Positions 19,797 to 27,875 of a stretch of DNA of 64,000 nucleotides are shown here, piece by piece. Source of the DNA: Elusimicrobiota bacterium. GTDB lineage: Bacteria > Elusimicrobiota > UBA8919. The notes beneath the pieces were generated by a model, which was given only the letters and a program-made list of their open reading frames with translations, searched no databases and was not told the origin of the DNA. Made by a program: the position numbers and the translations under genes. The stretch's first letter is position 1, and each line of letters starts with the position of its first letter. Location of the stretch: assembly GCA_016928195.1 (NCBI GenBank), contig JAFGLF010000083.1, positions 1-64,000 on the forward strand, written 5' to 3'.

Positions 19797-20387
19797 CTAT
19801 TCAACGTTATAATGATACAGGTTCATTTTTATGCCGTAAAGATAAAAAGTTCCGGCAAGTTCAAAATTAAATTTATGACTCATCCTGTTTACTGCAATAT
19901 CATCATGGACGGCGGAATTTCTCACTTTCTTTATACCCTTTGCTTTCATTTCCGCCTTCATCAAATCAAACATTTTAGCAGCGATCCCCTGTTTTCTATG
20001 TCCCGGCTCTACAACTATTGTCAGAAATTCCGCTCTTATCGGGTCTTTTTTTGTTTTTTGCAGATGAATAAAGAGTTGTATAATTTTTTTCAATATCGCA
20101 GGTTTTTTCAGAACAGCCGATAATACAGTTAAGAGAAGCAGATGAAATTTTTTTAAAACAAGCTCTCTGGCAGCCGCCGGAGCATCATAAGCAGCGCTGC
20201 AAAACCCCGCAATTTTCGAATCAATTTCGGAAACAACGATTACTCCATATCTGGATTTTATTAAACTTCTGTGAAGTATTTTTAAAAACGGTTTACCAAG
20301 TTCCGCAAAAAGAAGGAGAGGTTTTATATGTTTTGCATGCAATTCGGCTGTCTGATCTACATCTGTTTCCTTCGCCAATCTAATCAT
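19797..20387 (-). CDS. GNAT-family acetyltransferase
   Basis: A 196-residue protein. The acetyl-CoA loop is visible as VVEPGHRKQGIAAKMF (the R/Q-x-x-G-x-A pattern) around residue 128, preceded by the LTIVV strand. A C-terminal section reads NRMSHKFNFELAGTFY. It sits nine bases after the PaaK-like gene and 17 before the UbiA-like gene. It probably N- or O-acetylates an intermediate of the pathway, possibly the amine made by the class III aminotransferase. Confidence 0.75.
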   Translation of the reverse strand: MIRLAKETDVDQTAELHAKHIKPLLLFAELGKPFLKILHRSLIKSRYGVIVVSEIDSKIAGFCSAAYDAPAAARELVLKKFHLLLLTVLSAVLKKPAILKKIIQLFIHLQKTKKDPIRAEFLTIVVEPGHRKQGIAAKMFDLMKAEMKAKGIKKVRNSAVHDDIAVNRMSHKFNFELAGTFYLYGIKMNLYHYNVE

Positions 20388-20396
20388 ATATAGAAT

Positions 20397-21659
20397 TCAA
20401 ATATTACCCGGCACCTGCTTTCTAAGGTCAATAATTCTTTTCACTTTAAGTTTTTCGCTGGGGAAATAATCGTCCCCCTTCAGATTAATATTTACTCTTA
20501 TATTAAAAGCTTCCTTAATACTATGTTTTAATTTCTCTTTTATATCTTCTTTGTAATTCTTTTCTATACTAATATTAAATTCAAGTTCTTCCAATTCCTG
20601 CTTCTTATAGATTTTTATTTCGTATTCTTTTATTTCGTTGAACGAACGCAACAGATTTTCAATATCATAAAGCGGAATATTAACACCTCTTATGGTGATA
20701 ACATCATCCTTTCTTCTAAGAATCCCTCTAAGTGTCTTTTTGTATTTAATACCGCATTTGCATGGTTTCTTTTGTAATCTGACCATATCGCCTGTTCTAT
20801 ATCTTATTACCGGATTATCAATACTGTTTACATTTGTAATAACCACCTCGCCCTCTTCAGACGACGGCTTTCCTGTTTCAGGGTCTATAATTTCAATTAT
20901 AAACTGCCCTTCGTTAAAATGAAACCCGTCTCTCATCCTGCATTCATATCCTACCATACCACCGGATTCGGTAAGCCCGTAAATATCAAAACACTTCGCT
21001 CCCCATACTTCTTCAATCTTTTTTTTTGTTGATACGACTCCGGCACCCACCTCACCGGTTTGAATAATTATTCTTACATCCGAATTCCTGATATCTAAAT
21101 TATTATCCCTTGCAATATTTGCGAGTTTCAGGGCATACGACGGCGTTGAAGCCAGAACGGTTGCCTTTAATTTCAAAATATTCTTTATTCTTTGAAGTGA
21201 ATTCTGCAGAGTGCCGGGTATTACCAGACAACCTGTGTCTTCAGCAGCGGCATGGGCAGAGCGAAATCCTATAAAAGGACCGTATGAAGAAGCAACAAAC
21301 ATAATGTCACGTTTTGTTAACCCGGCCTCTTTAAAAAAGCTTTTCCAATCCCCAATTATACGGTTCCAGGCATTGTCTGTATTGAGCCATACCAAAGGTT
21401 TTTGCAGTGAACCGGAGGTTTGATGGTAGTGAACATAGTTATCCAGAGAAAAGGTTAAGTTTGTTCCGTACGGCGGATGTTTTTCCTGATCTGTGACAAA
21501 TTCTTCCTTATTTGTAAAAGGGAGCTTTTGTAATTTCTCCGGTGAGTTTATGGGAAGTATTTTAGCAAGGTTTAGCTTTTTATATTTTTCAATATAAAAT
21601 TTATTTTGTTTTAAAACTATTTTAATTAGTTTATTCAGACGTTTGAGCCGGTCTTTCAT
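20397..21659 (-). CDS. PaaK-like adenylate-forming (CoA ligase) protein
   Basis: A 420-residue protein of the phenylacetate-CoA ligase/coenzyme F390 synthetase-like group. The core has IYGLTESGGMVGYEC and VIRYRTGDMVRL (ATP-binding and hinge region), with a small C-terminal domain with RGVNIPLYDIE. The usual glycine-rich SGTTGKP loop is altered to TSGSLQKPL, a sign of changed or reduced nucleotide handling. It would activate a carboxylic acid as an acyl-adenylate or CoA ester. The substrate is unknown. First gene of a tight run reaching to about 2850. Confidence 0.8.
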   Translation of the reverse strand: MKDRLKRLNKLIKIVLKQNKFYIEKYKKLNLAKILPINSPEKLQKLPFTNKEEFVTDQEKHPPYGTNLTFSLDNYVHYHQTSGSLQKPLVWLNTDNAWNRIIGDWKSFFKEAGLTKRDIMFVASSYGPFIGFRSAHAAAEDTGCLVIPGTLQNSLQRIKNILKLKATVLASTPSYALKLANIARDNNLDIRNSDVRIIIQTGEVGAGVVSTKKKIEEVWGAKCFDIYGLTESGGMVGYECRMRDGFHFNEGQFIIEIIDPETGKPSSEEGEVVITNVNSIDNPVIRYRTGDMVRLQKKPCKCGIKYKKTLRGILRRKDDVITIRGVNIPLYDIENLLRSFNEIKEYEIKIYKKQELEELEFNISIEKNYKEDIKEKLKHSIKEAFNIRVNINLKGDDYFPSEKLKVKRIIDLRKQVPGNI

Positions 21660-21674
21660 ATCTGTGTAATCTGC

Positions 21675-21690
21675 TCCCGCCCTGGCGGGA
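21675..21690. repeat. Dispersed GC-rich palindrome
   Basis: TCCCGCC ... GGCGGGA palindrome flanked by GTGTAATCTG phrase repeats, in the 75-base spacer between the DUF2490-like and PaaK-like genes. Its flanks match the copy inside gatA at 30364. Confidence 0.7.
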
Positions 21691-21734
21691 TTAATCTGTG
21701 TAATCAGGCATCATGGTCTTTATTAGGATGCCTT

Positions 21735-22382
21735 TTAGAATGAATATAACATCATCGTGCCTAATATATTTATGCTTGACCAATCTACTCCGAGCTCAGC
21801 ATACTGCCAGCGGTAAAATAAACCTCCTTTGAAGTTACCGATTATATTAAAAATTGCACCGGTATCCAGCCAGTTCATATTTAACTTGTCGGCATTAAAA
21901 CTGTAAAACATTTCATCATGAACAAAAGGGGTTATTTTAAGCCGGGTAAACCGTACCGGAGGTATTATATCAACAATATTTCTATAACGAATATCGTTCT
22001 TTTTCGGAGATTCAAAATCTCTCAATTCAAACCTGCAGCAGTTGCTCAGCCTGAAACCGTACATACTCCATTTTAAGGTTGCATTTATGTGCGGCCTGTT
22101 TTCATATGACCATTCATCTACCGGCTTTACCCAGAACCCCCTGTAATTAAGCCCTAAACTGAGCCAGTTATACGTCTTATATTCAAACCCCAAGTCCATC
22201 CAGCTCATATCATGTTCACTCATATCGTCCCTGAAATTAATTGTTGTCTTAAATAATATATCAAGTTTTTCGTTAACCGGTATAGTCAAGCTGGTGTAAT
22301 TAGTATAATTCAAATCTGAAGTATTTGCCTCTACCGTTAATATACATACACCCGCTATCAAACCTATCAAAATTTTTTTCAC
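21735..22382 (-). CDS. DUF2490-like outer-membrane beta-barrel protein
   Basis: The GTG start at 22382 is fixed by an AAAGGAG ribosome site a few bases upstream. The longer open frame to 22445 would run back into the symporter gene. The product has a signal peptide (KKILIGLIAGVCILTVEA) and then alternating hydrophobic/aromatic strands ending in an aromatic residue (final YSF), as outer-membrane barrels do. It resembles DUF2490 proteins. The role is unknown, possibly a porin or structural barrel. It lies 22 bases after the symporter gene, so co-expression is likely. Confidence 0.7.
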   Translation of the reverse strand: MKKILIGLIAGVCILTVEANTSDLNYTNYTSLTIPVNEKLDILFKTTINFRDDMSEHDMSWMDLGFEYKTYNWLSLGLNYRGFWVKPVDEWSYENRPHINATLKWSMYGFRLSNCCRFELRDFESPKKNDIRYRNIVDIIPPVRFTRLKITPFVHDEMFYSFNADKLNMNWLDTGAIFNIIGNFKGGLFYRWQYAELGVDWSSINILGTMMLYSF

Positions 22383-22404
22383 TCTATTTTCTCCTTTTAA
22401 ACAA

Positions 22405-24051
22405 TTATATTTCCTGTGTCTCACGGTTCCAGAATGTTTTAACAAATACTATCATAGCTATAACCAGCAAGCCGTTAAGCCCGAAGAAATACCATATCCA
22501 CCAGGGCAGACCGGCAAATAGAGGTTTCGCCGACCCCCATCCCCAAAAATCACAACTCAAAATAAAGAGTATGGTAAAAACAGCAAACCATAAAATCTTT
22601 TTTGATGAGTTACTTCCGGCAAACAAATCTATGATTGTTGTCCCTTCATATGGAAATAAAAAGTTACCTACAACTACTATTAATGAAGAAACCACAAGTA
22701 TCGGGACTATAGGCAGGAAACCGAATGTAGGCAGCATCTTAAAATAGTAGAGAATTAAAAGCAATTCACCCGCCAATATTGATACGATACATGTCCATGG
22801 ATTTGTTTTTCTTAAATACATAGCTGCCAAAGTAACAGGAAAAAGTACTGCCAGTCCTGTAATTGTCTGGGATGCAATCTTTAGTATAGTTGCCGGTGGT
22901 TTATACGCTATTAAAAGACCCAAGCCTGCTAGTACAATAACAATAATCTTTCCCACCCATATATCCTTTTCCTGTTTTTTCTTCAAAACTACTTCGTAAA
23001 TATCGCGGGTAAACATTGAACTCAATGTCAGAAGCATTGAATCTGCAGTGGACATAAGCGCAGCAATTGCTCCGGCTATAACAACCGCACCAAGCCACCC
23101 AGGTAAAAACCTGTCCACCATCATAGGTACAATACTGTCCGCTGACTTGCCTATAAGGTCAGGAAAAACCGTATGTCCTAATACTCCGATTGAAACCGGT
23201 AAAAAGAAAAGAACTCCGGTAATTACGGGATATAGTATCATGGTCATCTGAAGGGCATCCCTATCCTTGGCAATAAAGAAACGTTGAAATAACTGCGGAA
23301 GCATTGCGTAAGCCGTAAACCATAATACTAAAAAAGAAAACCAAACCTTCATAGGGAAACCATTGTTCAGGCCCGGTCGTGAGAAAAGTTCCGGAGTAGA
23401 ATTAAATACTGCCAGATTTGCACCTTCAAATCCCCCTAAAGCCCTGCTGATCATAAAAAGAACAAGAATCATAAAAGTAAGCATCATCGTACCCTGTAAA
23501 ATATCCGACCATACAACCCCGCGCATACCTCCCAAGAAAACGTAAATTACAATAAACACCGTAATTAATGCAGCTCCCCAAAAATACGGAATACCTAAAA
23601 GTTTATTTAAGGCATACCCTCCGCCTATAGGCTGAATCGCCAGATAAGGAACAGTAAATATAACCATAACCGCTAAATATACTACTCTTAAAAAAGTGTT
23701 ATTAAACCTGACCTGAATAAATTCCGGCGGCGTGATAACACCGTATTTTTTACTTATCTGCCATGCCCGAAACCCTATTAAATAAATGGTCAGTGCCGCA
23801 ATGCCGTTACCAAAACTCATATTGGGATAATATGCGTAACCTATACTATAACCGGCACCTGAGAATCCGAATATGCAGAAAGCACTGAAATTGGTCGCAG
23901 CCATAGTAAAACATAAAGCAATCCATTTTACACTGCGGTTGGCAAGAAAATAGTCGGAAAGGGTATTTTTGGTAAATTTGTTGGCCAGAATTCCGATAAG
24001 CAAAGTAATCAGAAGGTAACTTAAAATTATAAAAAATTTTATACCAAACAT
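22405..24051 (-). CDS. Sodium/solute symporter (SSS family)
   Basis: A 548-residue protein with about 13-14 membrane helices. The N-terminal DYFLANRSVKWIALCFTMAATNFSAF is the conserved SSS start, with the Na-binding region in helix 1. GGMRGVVWSDILQG in the middle is the family's signature loop. It would import a small organic solute, such as a sugar, amino acid or carboxylate, with sodium. A Shine-Dalgarno (AGGGAG) and a consensus promoter precede it, so it starts its own transcript together with the barrel gene. Confidence 0.88.
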   Translation of the reverse strand: MFGIKFFIILSYLLITLLIGILANKFTKNTLSDYFLANRSVKWIALCFTMAATNFSAFCIFGFSGAGYSIGYAYYPNMSFGNGIAALTIYLIGFRAWQISKKYGVITPPEFIQVRFNNTFLRVVYLAVMVIFTVPYLAIQPIGGGYALNKLLGIPYFWGAALITVFIVIYVFLGGMRGVVWSDILQGTMMLTFMILVLFMISRALGGFEGANLAVFNSTPELFSRPGLNNGFPMKVWFSFLVLWFTAYAMLPQLFQRFFIAKDRDALQMTMILYPVITGVLFFLPVSIGVLGHTVFPDLIGKSADSIVPMMVDRFLPGWLGAVVIAGAIAALMSTADSMLLTLSSMFTRDIYEVVLKKKQEKDIWVGKIIVIVLAGLGLLIAYKPPATILKIASQTITGLAVLFPVTLAAMYLRKTNPWTCIVSILAGELLLILYYFKMLPTFGFLPIVPILVVSSLIVVVGNFLFPYEGTTIIDLFAGSNSSKKILWFAVFTILFILSCDFWGWGSAKPLFAGLPWWIWYFFGLNGLLVIAMIVFVKTFWNRETQEI

Positions 24052-24091
24052 GAATTCTCCCTAAATTAAGCAGATGTAACCTTAAATTTAT

Positions 24092-24120
24092 ATGATAACA
24101 TAAAATCGGATATCTGTCAA
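24092..24120 (-). promoter_or_regulatory. Sigma70-type promoter of the symporter gene
   Basis: Minus strand TTGACA, 17-base spacer, TATCAT, about 40 bases upstream of the symporter ATG and its AGGGAG ribosome site (24057-24062). Confidence 0.65.
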
Positions 24121-24165
24121 TTATTTTTTTAAAAGAGGTTTTTGACGGCAATCCGGTTTGTTTGA

Positions 24166-25662
24166 TTAGAAAGGACGGCTCCATTTGGATATCTTTTTAT
24201 ACCACCAGAGCTTACTTGCTTTATCGTGATAAGCTACGAAGTGTTCTGCTTCCTTTGAAACTTTTTCCTGACTGAAAAGCATCTCTATATAGCCAAAAAA
24301 CTTTCTGAAAAATTCTGCTATTGACCTGACCTTTAACGTAGCTTTTAAAAGAAATTTTAATCTTGAATGATAATTTACATATGCCCATTTTGCAAGTTTA
24401 TCCACTTCTTCGTTTGTAAGAGCCGTCCACGGCCTCGGGAGCGGCCTGTCATCTGCCTTTCCGAGAATCCAGTCCTTCCAGTAGTCTTTGCCTGTTTTTT
24501 CAACCATCTCCTTCCACAGAGGTGTCAACGGCTTTGCCAAACACTTCGAAAACTGGACATAATCTAAATCAAGCTCTTTTGCAAATTTTACCGTCCGTTT
24601 GAAAGTTTTTTTTGTTTCACCTGGCGCTCCGACAAGGAAAAACCCTAAAGGCCTTATTCCTGTATCCTTAACCGTTTTAATGGTTTTTCTTATCTGTTCC
24701 AGCTTTATGCCCTTGTTGACTCTGTCCAGAATCTCCTGAACACCGGATTCTATTCCGAAATATATCCTTCTGCATCCTGCTGACTTCATTTTTAACAAAA
24801 GGTCTTCATTAACAGAATCTATTCTTGAACGGCATGCCCAGATAATATCCAGTTTTCTTTCTTTTATTCCGTTACATATTTCTACAACACGGTTTCTGTC
24901 CGCAGGGAACTCATAATCAAATATATCTATCTCCCGTATATTATATTTTTTATAACACTCCTCAATCTCATCAACAACTATTTTAGGGCTTCTCGGCGAG
25001 TAGGATGTGCCTCCTGCCTCGCAGAACAGGCATTTTCTCGGACAGCCCAGACTTGTAACCATTACCGTAAAATTCTTTCTTTCTGTAGGGAATTCCGCAT
25101 ACAGGTCATTCGGCAGAAGATGCCTTGCCGGGAAAGGAAAATCATTAAAATTTATCTTCTGAGGATGCGGAGTTATTTTTATTTCCCCGTTTTCTTTATA
25201 TACAAGACCCGGAACTTCATTAAAATTTTCAGAACCTTCCAATTGTTTTAATAATTGGGGAACCGTATAATATGCGTGCTCAACAACTCCAAAATCGATC
25301 TCCGGATGCATAAGCGATTCCTTAGGATATACGCGGAGATTATATCCCCCGACAACAACAGGAATTTTAAGCTGTTTCTTCAGATAACGTATCCATTCCA
25401 GCGTCTCCGGGAACATATATGTTGTCATCATAAAACCCATAATATCGGGTTTAAATTCTCTGAGCCGGGAGAGAACGTCATCCTTTGTTAAACGCAGTGT
25501 CCTTGCATCAATAAGACTTACTTTATGTCCTGCTTTTTCTGCTATCGAGGCGACCCAGGCAAGGGAAAGCGGAGGGAACATTCCAAAATACTTCTGGACA
25601 ATACGGAGATTTTCCTCGTGGACTTTATATGAAAACGGATTAAAAACAAGAGCTACTCTCAT
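24166..25662 (-). CDS. B12-binding radical SAM protein
   Basis: A 498-residue protein: an N-terminal cobalamin-type domain (VVVGGYNLRVYPKE), then the radical SAM motif TSLGCPRKCLFCEAGG, then the shared segment SPRSPKIVVDEIEEC. The region YFGIESGVQEILDRV and a conserved C-terminal extension with many Lys/Trp residues follow. It is the fifth B12-radical SAM gene of the window and is separated from the other four by the symporter and PaaK-like blocks. A GATTACACAG/CCCCGAT phrase-and-palindrome spacer lies directly upstream of its ATG. Confidence 0.85.
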   Translation of the reverse strand: MRVALVFNPFSYKVHEENLRIVQKYFGMFPPLSLAWVASIAEKAGHKVSLIDARTLRLTKDDVLSRLREFKPDIMGFMMTTYMFPETLEWIRYLKKQLKIPVVVGGYNLRVYPKESLMHPEIDFGVVEHAYYTVPQLLKQLEGSENFNEVPGLVYKENGEIKITPHPQKINFNDFPFPARHLLPNDLYAEFPTERKNFTVMVTSLGCPRKCLFCEAGGTSYSPRSPKIVVDEIEECYKKYNIREIDIFDYEFPADRNRVVEICNGIKERKLDIIWACRSRIDSVNEDLLLKMKSAGCRRIYFGIESGVQEILDRVNKGIKLEQIRKTIKTVKDTGIRPLGFFLVGAPGETKKTFKRTVKFAKELDLDYVQFSKCLAKPLTPLWKEMVEKTGKDYWKDWILGKADDRPLPRPWTALTNEEVDKLAKWAYVNYHSRLKFLLKATLKVRSIAEFFRKFFGYIEMLFSQEKVSKEAEHFVAYHDKASKLWWYKKISKWSRPF

Positions 25663-25663
25663 A

Positions 25664-25712
25664 CTCGCAGATTACACAGAATCCCCGATTAAATCGGGGA
25701 CACAGATTACGC
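25664..25712. repeat. Phrase repeat with small palindrome
   Basis: Words of the type CGCAGATTACACAGA and CACAGATTACGCAGA flank the palindrome CCCCGATTTAATCGGGG (read with its complement). The unit fills the spacer between the B12-radical SAM gene and the broken GxxExxY gene. Confidence 0.7.
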
Positions 25713-25718
25713 AGAAAA

Positions 25719-26123
25719 TTACAGTTTATATACCATCCTTTTTACTTCCAAACTCTTCCTACCAAAATTTAAAATCAATCCAACTTTTTTATCAGTTGTT
25801 TTAAGATACGAAAGTATCTGATACGCAAATATATCAATTATTTTTGATATACTTTTTATTTCCACAATTATCTTTCCTTCAACAATAAAATCCACCCTTT
25901 GATTTCCAAGTTCTATATTTTCATATTTGACTTTTATTATAGATTGATTGACAAAACTCAAATTTTCTTTTTTAAATTCATGCATTAATGCTTTTTAATA
26001 GATTTTTTCTACAAATCCTGCACCAAGTGCCTTATGCACTTTTATTGCAAGTCCAATAATCCTTCCACTTAGTTCATTAATTTTTTCCATGGACAATCCT
26101 ATTACAGTCTGTGTTTGTTTCAT
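25719..26123 (-). pseudogene. GxxExxY protein gene interrupted by one in-frame stop
   Basis: Reading from ATG 26123, the frame encodes KVHKALGAGFVEKIY, then TAA at 25995-25997, then KALMHEFKKENLSF to a normal stop at 25719. In intact family members the sequence reads G-F/P-x-E-x-x-Y-E-x-A-L, so one GAA-to-TAA change explains the break. The rest of the frame is undamaged (RVDFIVEGKIIVEIKS, the PD-D/E-x-K-like core). The ATG overlaps the stop of the GT9 gene by four bases. The change is either a recent nonsense mutation or a sequencing error. Such proteins are nuclease-fold proteins of unknown function. Confidence 0.75.
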
Positions 26124-27244
26124 CTTTTCTCTGCGTAATCTGCGAGTATTCCGCGTAATCTGCGTATTACTTCTTCCGGCTTTATATTTTCAAGGCATTC
26201 AATGGTATTCCTAACACATCTTACTATTTTACCGTTATAGACATCTACGCACGGGCTGCAATCCAGATTTTTATAAAAATTTATGTGTTTATCCCCTATC
26301 GGCCCGAAAATATCCGGGGACTCCGGACCGAAAAAAGAAACCGTGGGAGTTCCGACTGCATAAGCAATATGTAAAGGGCCGGAATCGCTTGAAACAACCA
26401 GTCTGGAAATTTTAAACAATCCCGCAAGCTGTCTTAATGTCAATTTACCCGCAAGATTTTCTATATTCTTATTTCCCAGCTTTGAAACAAATGAATCGAC
26501 ATATTTCTTATCTTCTTTTGACCCGGTAAGAACCGTCTTATATTCCGTGCTTTGCAGAAATTTTACCAGTTCCAAAAAATATTTATAAGGCCAGCGCCTC
26601 TCCAATATCGCAGCATCGGAATTGATATTAATAGAAACAATTTTTCCGGAATAGTTCTTTAGAAATTCGGGGATATCATACTCAAGTTCAAAAGGAATCC
26701 TGTATTCAACGTCTGCACCCAATTCCCTGAAAACATCTTTGTAAATTTCCAAAATATGCTTCTTTTCGGGATACTCGATTTTGTCGGTATGGAAATTTCC
26801 GCGAAAGACCTTTTTTGAGTAAAAGCCCATGCTTTTTTTTGCAGATATCAGGAATGTCAGAATAGCGGTGAACCTGGTCAGAAATTCCAAATCGACTAAA
26901 ACATCAATATTCTCTTTTCTTATCTTTTTTATATTTCTTATCACATCAATTACAAACTTAAAAATATTCCTGTCATCAGCCGTAAAAATGCCGTCGGGGA
27001 CACCTGTCATCTCAACAATTTCTTTGTTTTTTGCAACTGTGAATAAATAGATTTTCGAGTCAGGATACTTCCGTCGTAACGCTTTTAAACAGGGCTGTAA
27101 TAATGCAATACACCCCATCTCATAAAATTTTAAGATTAGGATTTTCCGGAATGATACAGCTTCCCTTTGTTTCTTAAATAAATTAATACAAGCAAAAAAT
27201 AAACAAAGCAGTCCGCCTATGTATTTATCAATCCATCGGTACAT
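26120..27244 (-). CDS. GT9-family glycosyltransferase (heptosyltransferase-like)
   Basis: A 374-residue protein. After an N-terminal amphipathic/hydrophobic stretch (WIDKYIGGLLCLFF) comes ILILKFYEMGCIALLQP, matching the GT9 start. The C-terminal half holds the ADP-sugar site region (SDSGPLHIAYAVGTPTVSFFG). It would add heptose or another sugar from a nucleotide donor to a lipid or glycan core. The last 18 residues (RRLRGILADYAEKR and neighbours) are encoded by GATTACGCAGA-type phrase repeat, which also fills nearby spacers. Confidence 0.82.
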   Translation of the reverse strand: MYRWIDKYIGGLLCLFFACINLFKKQREAVSFRKILILKFYEMGCIALLQPCLKALRRKYPDSKIYLFTVAKNKEIVEMTGVPDGIFTADDRNIFKFVIDVIRNIKKIRKENIDVLVDLEFLTRFTAILTFLISAKKSMGFYSKKVFRGNFHTDKIEYPEKKHILEIYKDVFRELGADVEYRIPFELEYDIPEFLKNYSGKIVSININSDAAILERRWPYKYFLELVKFLQSTEYKTVLTGSKEDKKYVDSFVSKLGNKNIENLAGKLTLRQLAGLFKISRLVVSSDSGPLHIAYAVGTPTVSFFGPESPDIFGPIGDKHINFYKNLDCSPCVDVYNGKIVRCVRNTIECLENIKPEEVIRRLRGILADYAEKR

Positions 27245-27256
27245 ATATTTTATTAT

Positions 27257-27328
27257 AAGACCATTGTTAAAATCCTCCCGCCCCGATGTTACATCGGGGC
27301 GAGGCTCGCCAAAGGCGGCAATGGTCTT
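27257..27328. repeat. Composite hairpin element
   Basis: Outer arms AAGACCATTG (27257-27266) and CAATGGTCTT (27319-27328) enclose a CCCCGATGT/ACATCGGGG hairpin and a CTCGCC-AAA-GGCG hairpin. It lies just upstream of the GT9 gene. It could be a mobile palindromic unit or a structured leader. Confidence 0.6.
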
Positions 27329-27506
27329 GATTACACAGATTTTAGAAGACGATTACAGAGATTACTGCCTGCCTGCCAATCAGTCAGGCGGGGCTTTTTC
27401 AGTAATCTCATTATATAAAATTAAATACAAAAAATCAATTTAAGTACTTAACAAGGAATGCTGTAAACCGCAGGATTTTTTCTTTTCAGATTTAAAAAAG
27501 GGCGGG

Positions 27507-27731
27507 TCACTTCACTTCTTCTACGGATTTTACTTCAGGGACATCCTTTTTAATCGCTTTTTCAATGCCGTTTTTCAGTGTCATTGACGCCATAGGACAG
27601 CCCGCACATGCAAGTAAAAGTTTTACCTTCACAACACCATCTGCGGTAACATCAACAAGCTGAACATCCCCGCCGTCCCTCTGAAGAAACGGCCTGATTT
27701 TCTCAAGTGCTTTCTCTACTTTATCTTTCAT
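27507..27731 (-). CDS. nfu: NifU-like C-terminal domain protein (Fe-S scaffold)
   Basis: A 74-residue protein from ATG 27731, which has an AGGAGG ribosome site seven bases upstream. The frame to 27779 has none. Sequence features are FLQRDGGDVQLV and the cluster-binding C-x2-C in LLLACAGCPMAS. Nfu-type proteins bind a 4Fe-4S cluster at a dimer interface and hand it to client enzymes. The many radical SAM enzymes nearby are plausible clients. A consensus promoter lies at 27758-27786. Confidence 0.88.
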   Translation of the reverse strand: MKDKVEKALEKIRPFLQRDGGDVQLVDVTADGVVKVKLLLACAGCPMASMTLKNGIEKAIKKDVPEVKSVEEVK

Positions 27732-27757
27732 ACGTCCTCCTATTAGCAATATAAACC

Positions 27758-27786
27758 ATTTTATGCTATTTACGTACAATTGTCAA
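27758..27786 (-). promoter_or_regulatory. Sigma70-type promoter of nfu
   Basis: Minus strand TTGACA, exactly 17 bases, TAAAAT, ending 26 bases before the nfu ATG. A perfect 14-base palindrome (GTCTCT-TG-AGAGAC, 27789-27802) abuts the -35 and could be an operator. No regulator can be named. Confidence 0.7.
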
Positions 27787-27814
27787 GGGTCTCTTGAGAG
27801 ACTCAACGCTAATG

Positions 27815-27875
27815 GTCGCGAATTTCTTATTTGCGTATATTAGCGTTGTTTCTTCTATTCGCGTATATTCGCGTT
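27815..27875. repeat. CGCGAATA-type phrase repeat
   Basis: Repeated words such as AACGCTAATGGTCGCGAAT and TTCGCGTATATTCGCGTT fill the spacer between nfu and the following GT-C gene. Similar words occur at 32040-32090 and 32485-32540. Confidence 0.7.

Noticed and set aside
25719-25985. A separate 88-residue protein
   Set aside because: It is the downstream part of a longer GxxExxY gene broken by one stop codon.
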